Shown: in pieces, positions 44,856-54,163 of the stretch
How the letters are laid out: every line of letters starts with the position of its first letter
How positions within the stretch are numbered: position 1 is the first letter of the stretch
NCBI GenBank assembly: GCA_947034895.1
Contig: OX344764.1
Span: 43,443,348 to 43,507,347 of the forward strand
From: Rhytidiadelphus loreus
Taxonomy: Eukaryota; Streptophyta; Bryopsida; Hypnales; Hylocomiaceae
Direction of reading: 5' to 3'
DNA length: 64,000 bases
Notes under the pieces: model-generated
Seen by the model: the letters and a program-made list of their open reading frames with translations, nothing else
Told to the model about the DNA's origin: nothing
The model's database searches: none
Position numbers and translations under genes: made by a program

Positions 44856-44880
44856 CTCCCATTTTAATGAATATGATGTT
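44856..44880 (-). repeat. Right TIR of element P
   Basis: Exact reverse complement of 5,410-5,434. A similar inner motif, CTCCCATTTTAATGAA, recurs at about 44,747-44,763 just inside the end. Confidence 0.9.
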
Positions 44881-45094
44881 AAAATACTACCTTTGAGTCA
44901 GTGGATTGCCTTGACATTTATGAAAACCAAGTCAATGCTTCGAACATTGAAACATTCCTTCATCAATGAGCACCCGGTACTAGTACAATGTCTCTACATT
45001 CCCAAATGAAAGAATCCTATGCTTCTGAAAATCAGGAGAGGACTAGACGACTCAAGAGGGTGAAAACAAGGCCCAAACTCCCCAAAGTGTGCTT

Positions 45095-45395
45095 GGGCGG
45101 ACCTCGGGGAGGGAAGGGCGGACGGCAGCGTCGGAAAGGCGGACAGCAGCCTGCAGCACGTGGACGGCGGCTCCGACAGACGGACAGCGACTCCGACGGG
45201 CGGACGACCCGTCGGAAATGCGGACGGAAGCGACAGAATTGCGGACAGGGGGCAGCAGGCGGACGGCAACGTCGGATTTGGAGACGGATGGGCCGTCCGA
45301 TTGAGCGGACGTTCGGGTTCGCTTCACGTTGTTCGGGGAGGCTCGGTGGCGGACGATCTTAGGTTTGGTTTCGGACGGCTATAAGGGCGGACGGC
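45095..45395 (+). promoter_or_regulatory. CGGACGG-type array upstream of the R fragment
   Basis: GCGGACGGCAGCGTCGGAAA-type repeats end in GGACGGCTATAAGGGCGG near 45,368, with a TATA-like box as upstream of R1. The array is shorter than that of R1, so units have been gained or lost since duplication. Confidence 0.6.
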
Positions 45396-45621
45396 CTTCT
45401 TGTTTTTTCTCACTTCCCTCTCCTTCCTAGGACTCACAACCGTGTTGGATGTGCTACTGTTGCTTCATTGTGCCAGTTGCTCCTACATGGTGGAGAGGTG
45501 GGGTCATTCATCTTTCATTATTGGTTCACATACAAACATTCATTGAAACTTGGGTGGATTGAAGACACATACTTTTGGTGACTATTTAAATTCAATTGGG
45601 GACAAGTTCAAGTTGACAACC

Positions 45622-46324
45622 ATGAGTAGTCAAGGCGTTGAAGGTAGTGGTGGGTTGACCGGCTGAGGTGACAATAGTAGGAGGCCTAAACCAAAGGGAA
45701 CCGCCCATGAGCTCCACTATGAGATTTTAGATGATCCCAACATCAAAGCAGAGGGTGGTTGGGAAGCGGAGGAAGCGGAGGAAGCGGAATATTGGTCCTC
45801 CAAAACGTGCAAGAAGTATGTGAAGATGTACCACATCGACAAGTTGTGGCCTAGGGAGGCCCACATCATCCATACTCGTGGTTTTTGTTGCAAACCAGGG
45901 AATTGCAACAATGCGCACTTCATTCATCGAGTGCATGAAGTTTGGCGGGCCCTCTTCGGGGATAAAGCAATGTCCAAGGGGTATATAAACTACAGCTTGG
46001 CTTCTATGGTGTATGCATAATTGATATTGGCACGCAAGGTGGATTGGAGCACGTTTCCAATGACAGCGAACGCTCCATGTGTGCTTGAATGTAATCGGAA
46101 AGATATTCCCGATTTGTACAATCCACAAGCAGGGCCAAGTGAGGCATTTAAATCCAAAAGAGAGGTCAAACCAATGACAATGACTATGACCAAGGACGTG
46201 GAGGTCATAAGTTCGGCAATGCAATTGGCTTCAACACAAAACCGTACGGCAATACAAGATTTCAAAGGCGAGCATGTGGAGGGAGACATATTTTTAACTC
46301 CTCTAACGGATTTGATATGCACAC
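45622..46324 (+). pseudogene. 5' fragment of R in element 0
   Basis: Starts MSSQGVEGSGG. It carries the same TGA (45,664) and the same TAA after MVYA (46,018) as R1, so those stops predate the split of the two copies. It retains the frame through EVISSAMQLAS where R1 has lost one base. It ends at LICT where the LTR-like sequence begins. The coiled coil, RING and C-terminal parts are missing. Confidence 0.8.
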
Positions 46325-48240
46325 TGTGAGCCCCAAATTCGTCACTTGGGACTCATTGTTTTCTTTTTTTTAGTTTATTACAAATTAAGGCATAAAAGTA
46401 CTACAAAAAGCCCAAAAAAGAGTGTAGAACCAAAATAGGTATGTCACGTATCAGTATAGCATTTGGTCATAAATAGCCTTTTATCCATAGATTATCCATA
46501 AAACCCACTTGTATATAGGTTAGAACCCGTAATTAGTGGAAAACAATAGGGCTACTAGGAACTTACCCAAAATAGCCCAAACCTAGTGCATGTGACCATG
46601 ATAGGCTAAATTAGTCTTAGGAGAGTGAGGGAGGTCCCCACGTAAATCTCCAAAGATAGGTTCTAGTTTCCCCATTCCATCGACGAAACATTAGGAATCC
46701 AAATTGTTAGCTTGCAGGTGTTACTTGTCCCAGACAGGCCGCATAGAGGAATCCACAGCCGCCAGATAGTGTTCTTGGATTTGGAACATGTCGGGGTGTC
46801 CACGGCAAAACCCATTCGCCAAGATTCCCTCACATGTGAAAGATTCCCTGACTGCCGGTGATTCAACCGAAGTCAGTTTTCACCTCGCCACCAACTGTGT
46901 GCCAGAATAGCCCAAGACTTGGCACGTGTCTTGGGGGACTCCATGAGAGGTTCCCCAAAAAGTCTCGGTTTTTTCTGATCTCCAAAGGATCTTTTTCCGA
47001 GCAATCAACTACCAAAGGCCACGTTAGAAAATTCATGGAAAATACCCAGGCCGCGGTAAAATCTCACTAAAAATTAGACTAGCATCTTTTACGTTAATAA
47101 CGCGCCCCGACAAATTTCATGGTGTTCCAATAGCGGGAAGCAGCCGAAACTGACAACATCCCCCCAATTAATAATTACGGCAGGATTTTTGAGGGGTTGA
47201 CCGGCGTCTCGGGAGCGTACGAAGTCGGAACAAAGACATCAAGGAGCCTTTTCTTACTCCCTAGAGCCCCCCCAACAACCCTATCTAGTTACCCAAGCCA
47301 AAAGAGGTAAACCCCCAAAGTTAGGTTTTTACCCTTTTAATTGGCTCCAGTTGGCACTAGTTTTCGATGGGTTTTTTGTGATAGAAATAGGGGGTGGGGG
47401 ATCCTTTAGGCTAAAAATGGCATTCTGAAGCCATTGGTGCAATCCATTTGCAATTCCGAGCTAAACTCCAAAAGTTAGAGGTTAGGACCAGCGTAAAATC
47501 CAAAATTAGGTGAAAATCTCAAATTTGGATGAAAATCCGGATGGATGAGGTTACTCGTCGAGGGGGGGAGTGGGCCCTTGGAAACCTATAAAAGGGGGCC
47601 CTTCTCTCTCCCAAAACACCCCCAATACTTGTTTTGGGTCCGTAGGTCCAAGTGATCTTGGAATTTTTGGCGTTTCAAGCCAAAAAACCTCTACGATGTT
47701 TTCGGAGCACTTATGGCTCCCCTCGTTGTTCTATTTCAAGCTCTTTGAAGGTCCTTTGAGGTCCTTCCATCTTACCTTGTACTTGTTGCGAGTCAAGCGG
47801 GTTTCATTTGCTTTTGTGCATCTTGTACTAATCCTAAAGTTACCCCCCACCGTACCTTGGCGATGCCGCTTTGAGGGGCCTTTAGTGTGTAAGTATTGCC
47901 TTGTTTATACTTACTTGTGGGTACGGTTGCCTCGTGTGTACATCCTGACTATAGTCACCGTTCCCGTGTTGTTTGTGTGTGGACCCCACCACCCGTGAGG
48001 CGGCGAAGCTTTGAACTTACAACTTACCCCAGTCTTAGAGTGTGTCAAAATAGGCCCCAGACGGCGGAGCTTTGAACCTAGGGACATTGCAAGTCTTAGA
48101 GTTGGTGTCAAAACCAACCTTACGGCGAAGCTTTGAATTCTTAGGTATTTTAGTTCCAAAGTTTAGTTCCCAAGATCTTCTTGGGAAAGCCCAAAGTTTA
48201 GCCCCCAAGACACGTGTGTTTATTTTCCTTTTTTTTTAGT
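46325..48240 (+). mobile_element. LTR-like sequence (possible solo or truncated LTR)
   Basis: It starts abruptly with TGTGAGCCCC inside the R fragment. It contains a strong TATA box CCTATAAAAGGG at about 47,584-47,596, about 1.26 kb in. It has moderate GC and no ORF, as expected of an LTR. No right border, primer binding site, polypurine tract or second copy was found, and R does not resume on the far side. The assignment is therefore tentative and the right coordinate arbitrary. Confidence 0.4.
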
Positions 48241-48364
48241 GGTTGACAAGTCCTCGGTCCGAGTTAGAGGTAGAGAGGTCTTTTCCTTTTGTTTTGACAA
48301 CAAAAACCCCGTTCCTTTTTAGGAAAAAAATCTAGTCCTGGGGGAGACCACCCCCAAGAAACAA

Positions 48365-48500
48365 AACCAGCCTACCCTTAAACACCAGCCAGCCAGCCCT
48401 TAAACACCAGCCAGCCTACCCTTAAACACCAGTCAGCCCAGCCTTAACACCAGCCAGCCCCCCTCAAACACCAGCCAGCCCCTTTAACACCAGTCAGCCC
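48365..48500. repeat. Short tandem repeats of CCTTAAACACCAGCCAG
   Basis: Six or so imperfect copies with a period of about 20-25 bp. Confidence 0.8.
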
Positions 48501-48544
48501 AAAGTCGGGACTGGAGGAGTTCGGTACTGGGGGATCGTCGGTAC

Positions 48545-48720
48545 TGGGGGTCGTCCGGGTATTGGGGAGGTCGCTGCAGGCAAAGGGGAGGTCGCTGCGG
48601 GCAAAGGGGGGGTCGCTGTGGGCAAGGGGAGGGTCGCTGCGGGCAAAAGGGGGGGTCGCTGCAGGCAAAGGGGGAGGTCGCTGGGGCAAGGGGGAGTCGC
48701 TGGGGCAAGTCCAGGGAGTC
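48545..48720. repeat. Tandem repeats of GGGAGGTCGCTGCGGGCAAAG
   Basis: Seven or so imperfect copies with a period of about 22-26 bp. Proline/cysteine-rich minus-strand ORFs here are by-products. From 48,730 to 49,166 no gene is recognised. Confidence 0.8.
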
Positions 48721-49189
48721 TAGGGAGTCCAGGGCTTGTAGGAGAAGTGGGAAAAAATTAGAAAGAAGGAAAGGGAAAGCCCAAAACAAAACCCAGCCTA
48801 TAACCGTAATTAGGGGGGAAGGAAAGGACTAAAAGTGGGGATTAGGAGAGACTTAGGAGGAAGCTAAGGCCCTTAAGGTCAACGGGATAAAAGGAAAGGA
48901 AGGAATAGAGGCGACATCTCCACGGCCGCACCTGCAAAACACGCACCTCTCACTCTCTCATCACCACCAAAACGACAAAACAAGAATGGTAGGAGATTAG
49001 GAAGAAGAGGTTGAAATAGGTGTGAGAAGCAAAGAGACGATCCATAGTCGCTTCGATTAGAGTGCACGGAAATCTCCAAAGCTTTCCACGGCCATTAGAA
49101 GGGGGATTAGAATGACGCAAAGATGACAACGTAAGAGGGAGGGTTGAGTTTGCAAGGAGTTAGCGTCAGGGTTGACGAATTGGAGCGTC

Positions 49190-49375
49190 CAGCCCAAAAT
49201 CACGTCCAAAAAGCGGACGTCCAGACGTGACGGACGCGGGGGACGCTGGGTAAAACGGAGCCGTCCGTCCGATTTACCTCGGGGTAAATTCCGGCGTCGG
49301 AATTCCGACGCTACCTTGGCCGTCCGAATTCTGACGCTGCCTCGGGCCGTCGGAATTCCGACGCAGTCGCAGTTG
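49190..49375. promoter_or_regulatory. Left subterminal repeat region of element 2
   Basis: Contains GCGGACGTCCAGACG, CCGTCCGTCCG and three or four GGAATTCCGACGCNGCC-type units. From 49,400 to 49,735 no feature is seen. Confidence 0.5.
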
Positions 49376-49735
49376 TCCTTCTGAATTGCAACCCTGGTTG
49401 AAACAGGATTAACAATCATATCATCATGATCCTCTAGCCTTTCAAAAGCATTTCAATTACCACAAGTATGAAGCCAAATTTTTTAATTTTTTTCATCATC
49501 TTGCAATATATCATGCTTCATTGTAGAAAAGCAACATACAAATGACACAATCAATTGATATTTTGGATTGAAATCATCTTTGGTTAAGTGCCCCCTTCAA
49601 AAATAATGGTATTACCACCATCAATAAGTTTAGGAGTATTACAATCAAAGTCTCTAACAATCAATTGTCAGTACGACAATCTGTGCTTTATGTAATATGA
49701 GCACATGAACATTTAAGCCTATGTCCTTTCTATTT

Positions 49736-52700
49736 CTAAGGATTGTAATCAAAATCTCCTTTCACCTCTGCCCCACTACTCTCACACCCATTTCCCAATC
49801 TTGCGTCTTCGTCGTTGGATGTGTCTTCCATATCATCTAATGAAGAGCCTAGACATGTTGTTCTTCCCTCTTGTACTTGCGTGGATGAAAGGCTTCTTCT
49901 TCGTTTGTCCTTTTTGAGTTCTTCTTTTACTCTTAATAAGGATTTCCCATTTTGTTCCTTAATGCCAACAACACTTTTCATTTTCCTCTTTGAAACATGT
50001 GGACGTGCATCAAGAGGGTTTCCAATGGCTCTTGTTTTTTTCAACGGGGATATTGCAAAAGGTTGCATGACTCTCTTCTTATTGGCTCTAGGTGATCCCC
50101 CGCCCTCTAATTTTATTGTTGAGGGCCCTCCACTGCCTCCATGAATGATTATCTTCGGTGAGATTGAAGATTGTGGTTTAGGCACTGACATTGTTGGGGG
50201 CCGTCGTGGTGGTGCATTACGAGAATGCCGAATGAACATTGAAGCCAATGTCTCATCCTTGTCATCGTCCATGGACGATAAAATACCTTGACTAGGCCGC
50301 CTTTCTTTTGAAATATTTGCAATCCGTTTTCCAAGCCCTAAGCTCCCAACGCCATCCAAAATTTGACTAGGGGTTTTCAATTGTGCACGTGGAGGGATGC
50401 TAGATGGTGGTACTTCAAAATCTTGCATGAGTTCCTTCTTGGCTTCTCCATTGATGCACAAAATTGGACTTCTAAACCCCACCACACATAGATCAACATT
50501 CTTCTCCGCTTCATTTGCCTTAGGGATTGGAATACTTGGGTGACCACTGTTCGCACTTGCCAATACAATGGTTGACTCAACACTCGTCTTGCCAACGTTC
50601 ATCTTGACATTCACCTCCCAAGGCTCACGTCCTCCTGTGCCGATGTGTTTGTCATTTTCTTCCACTCGCAACACTCCTCTAAACGGAGACTCAAGTGGAA
50701 AAAGATCTTCATCCATTCTTTGCGTCCCATCATTGGGAATCGTTCTCTCATTGGCCTCTACATAAGCATCTTCTTTTTCCGATAGAACTTTTTCGCTACT
50801 CATGAACCCTCTTCCATCCACAAATCTAGCTATGGAAGGTACATCTTCATCATACCCATCATTATCCTCATCCAATGGAAAGTCATAGATGTCTCGATCA
50901 TTGGCTCGAAGATCTTCATTGGGCCGACTTGGACTATCGAACATTTCATCATCAAAATTGTGCTTGTCGTAATTCATGGCATCTTCGTCATCCAATAGAG
51001 GCCCAACTGACCCACCATCCTCCTCGTCGTCCGAGATAAACCCCTCTGAATCTTCCGAATCCACGTTGTCATCGTACCACTTCTTCTCATCCTTTTCCTT
51101 TGATGCTGCCAAGACCTTGGAATTGGTGTACACATACACCAAGTCTGCCGCCCTTTGCGCTGTCAACTTGTTCCGAGATTTGTTGTGAACAAAAGAATAA
51201 CTACTCCAATTTTGTTCACATGAAGACGAGGATACCAGTTGTGCCAAAATTCGCTTGGCTATTGGAGCAATGAGCTTCCCACATGCACCTTCAAAATCCC
51301 ACCAAGCATGCGCCGACAATTGTTGCTCATCCGGATTCAACATGTTGTGAAACGGAGGTTCCCTATGGCGGAAGGCTACAAATTCTTTTACCACCGAGGC
51401 GTACTCTCCTTGTTTGCAAATTTTCATTAGAACACGCTTGCATGCGTCCATTGCATCTTGGTCGTCGGCTAGATCCTTATCATGCAGAAGGTATGGATTC
51501 AAAAGAGCTCCTGCACAATGTAAATCTGTCTCCCCCATTCCACGGCGTTTGAAAAAGGATCGCTCCAATGGTTCGGCGAGGTTTGTTGCCAAACAAAAAG
51601 GAGGCCCTTCTAGGCTAAGGACATGTTTCTCTAAATTCCTCATAATATGCAACACCTTACCCATGCATGGCGTCTTTGCATCCAAATCACGTAGACCATA
51701 TACAATGGGGGCCACCAATTCTCGCAAATTTGTCCACCGGTCCCAATAATGCTCCTCTAGAATGAACCTCTTCACATCACGAGACTTCGTGCGAGATTTG
51801 GCTTTGCCATTGTCGTTGAGTGTATTCACATATGCCACCCACTGTGGATCCACCACACTTTGTTGCAATGCTCTTTTGACTTTCAACAAACGATCAATCA
51901 TGATAAACACAGAGGCAAACCTTGTTTCCACCGGCTTCAACAAACTGTACTTTGTCTCATACTTCCGAAATATAGCAAGTGGCATGTGTCTTTTCTTGAA
52001 GAAATTCACTACGGTTTGGGCTCTCTTTACCGACTCTTCAATCCATTTCTCCTTTCCCCAATCTTTGAGCAACAAATTCAAGGCATGCACCACGCATCCT
52101 TGAAAAAAAAATGTGTGGATATTTAGTGGATACCAAATTCTATGCTGCCGGATTCACTGGAGCATTGTCTGCACTCACTTGCACCACATTCGTAGGACCC
52201 ACCTGCTCTATGAATTTTTCTAAAATTGTGGCCAAATATTGTGCTGTCTTTTCCACCCCACTAGTATCCACCGATCCAAGGAATTGCTCACCCGCTGAAG
52301 ATACAAGCATGGCATTAATCAGTGGACGGTTTGTAACTGAGCTCCATCCATCAATGGACAATGTTGCTCCAAACTTCCTGACGTTGTCTTCGGTCCTTCT
52401 ATGCACCTTCCCCATGACATTTGCCTTGGCTTGATCAAGCAATTTATGCCGTAGATCATGATATGATGGCGGAGTGTAGGCCTTACCATACTCGGAGGTT
52501 TTTTTCACCGCTTCTTTGAAAGCTACGTTTCGGGCCACTGAAAAGGGTATATTTGCCGCATAGAAGAAATTGGCCCACACTGCATTCAAATTCTGTTTTT
52601 TGGTTTCTTGAAAGCCATCCAAAAGCCTACTTTGTGTTGGAGGCCTACTGCTTGAGGCCCTACGAATGTCACGTCCGCTACATATTTGCATACTTGGAGT

Positions 52701-53075
52701 TACTTCGGAACCCCCTCCAACAACTTCTTCCGGTGTTGTACAAGAATCTTTTTGCGTAGAACGTGGCATGCACCTCCCATTTGACATATCGCTTTCAACC
52801 ATAGGCAAGTTGTTGACATCCACATTTCCACGAACAGGTCTTTGTGGAAATGCCCCATTGCATCGAAGAAATAAACTTCGAGTTTCCGATGACAATTTGG
52901 GACACAAACTCACTCCCCTATCACGAGAACCGGGAATCGATTCATATCCTAAGTGACTCAACATATGGCTCGTTTTCTTTGAAAACATGTTGTTGCAAGC
53001 CTTGCATTGTATTTTACTCGCCGAAAGGACGACATACCAAGAGGCAAGATCCTTGCTCATGGTCACAAGTTCCAA
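49736..53075 (-). pseudogene. H2: hAT transposase with one frameshift
   Basis: N-terminal frame 53,075-52,140 (MELVTMSKDLASW, BED-like CKACNNMF...HLGY, LSIDGWSSV). C-terminal frame from about 52,105 to 49,736 with HATC SSSSCEQNWSSYSF. The break is at a run of nine A (plus strand, about 52,103-52,111) where H1 has eight, turning HIFFQGCVVHAL out of frame. The rest aligns with H1 throughout, including the acidic tail and the basic stretch near the end. One base accounts for the loss, so sequencing error or polymorphism should be excluded. The CER of H1 is CEQ here; the Glu is kept. Confidence 0.85.
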
Positions 53076-53196
53076 ACTTGAACTTCTTCAAATTCGCAAG
53101 TTTTGGAAAATGTAAACACAAGTGAACCAATGTTTAAAATTGGGTTTACGGTCGTGCACAAAGCCTTGAAATTCAAGGCCCCCCTTCCACCAAACG

Positions 53197-53252
53197 ATGC
53201 ATTACCAAGCAAGGGACACAAAATAAATTGCAGCTCCTAGCCCTTGGAAATC
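53197..53252 (-). promoter_or_regulatory. 56-bp conserved leader block of H2
   Basis: Identical to 30,461-30,516 upstream of H1. A TATA-like TATAAGT (minus strand) lies near 53,300. Confidence 0.65.
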
Positions 53253-53399
53253 GTAGTGTTCAGTGGATTTGGAGTGCCTTCATACGCCTTGTTTCTTCTA
53301 CTTATACTTTGCAGCTGAATACAGGTGGCGCTGACCGTTATTCAGAAAGATGAATTTTAAAAACAGTACCAACGGACTCATTCTCCCCAGAATGGCCCG

Positions 53400-53545
53400 T
53401 CTGATTTGACCATCCCGTCCGAACATTCCGTCGGATCGGGCCAGGCCGTCGGATCGGGCCAACTCGTTGGAACAGGCCGTCGGAACAAGCCGTCCGATCT
53501 GACCAGGCCGTCCGAATTGGCCGTCGGATCAACACATCCAATCTT
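53400..53545 (-). promoter_or_regulatory. CCGTCGGATC-type array upstream of H2
   Basis: Repeats of CCGTCGGATCGGGCCA and CCGTCCGAATTGG. The position matches the CGGACGG array of H1, but the unit is the element 2 variant. Confidence 0.6.
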
Positions 53546-53644
53546 TTTATCCGGATTCGGGACTTCTCGTAGTTCAGTTTCAAATAGAACTATTTCACAC
53601 TTTCAGCACAAGTGTCCAAGGCTTATCCAAACATCTGGACTTGC

Positions 53645-53692
53645 CTTCTTCCAATCGGGGAGGTCGCGGGTTCAAATCCCGGCTCTGATTAA
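53645..53692 (+). other. tRNA-like B-box fragment
   Basis: GGTCGCGGGTTCAAATCCCGG can form a T arm (CGGG/CCCG around TTCAAAT). No A box or acceptor pairing partner is evident upstream, so this is at most a tRNA or SINE remnant. Confidence 0.3.
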
Positions 53693-53759
53693 TACCTTCA
53701 AGCATGCGAGTGGTGCACAGCACTAGTTGTGCAAAGCAATACTAACAAGTTTGTAAGAA

Positions 53760-54163
53760 TTGATTAGAGCCTTTTGTGCCAAAAAAATTTGGAGTTCATA
53801 TTTTTGCAATCAAATAATGTTACAATGGAAAAAATACTACATATTCTATGAACAAATCATTATATCATAGCGAAAGAAGAAAAAGCGACATTTGACCAAC
53901 CGATTCAACAAACTAGCATGCATTGAAATATCCATACATATCATGAACATTGGAATACAAATAAATAAATATAGTTATATAGTTATATATATTTATATAT
54001 ATGTATATATAAAAAAGACATACATACGTAGATATTAAAGGCAAAACAAGACATGTCGTGATTACAATTATTTACTACTATTTTCACCTCGTGACATTAA
54101 AACAAAAGTCTATCGAGTATAGAGTTCTATTTCTTCTACTGCAATAGACCTATTGGTCCATTT
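53760..54163. other. AT-rich spacer between H2 and R2
   Basis: No gene is seen; TATATA-rich near 53,975-54,010. Confidence 0.6.

Larger units (their letters stand above)
5410..44880. mobile_element. Element P: large nested DNA element with 25-bp TIRs
   Basis: The left end at 5,410 reads AACATCATATTC and ends its 25-bp repeat in AAATGGGAG at 5,434. The right end at 44,856-44,880 is the exact reverse complement. AAAA flanks both ends (5,406-5,409 and 44,881-44,884). Joining the flanks over a single AAAA gives the uninterrupted sequence seen inverted at 35,406-35,409, which is therefore an empty site. Subtracting hAT-a and element 1 leaves about 18.5 kb. Genes placed inside are P3, P2, P1 (all minus) and D (plus). 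A 21-bp palindrome occurs in the larger introns of P1, P2 and D and was not seen in the nested insertions. I do not recognise the superfamily; 4-bp duplications occur in Sola and Academ elements, but no transposase match was made. Confidence 0.8.
44885..46324. mobile_element. Right piece of outer hAT copy (element 0)
   Basis: Near-identical inverted copy of about 33,843-35,405, with the R promoter array and the 5' part of R. Homology stops at 46,324 within the R frame, where an LTR-like sequence begins. Confidence 0.85.

Noticed and set aside
53645..53692. Functional tRNA gene
   Set aside because: Only a B box and T arm are visible; no A box, anticodon arm or acceptor stem could be paired.
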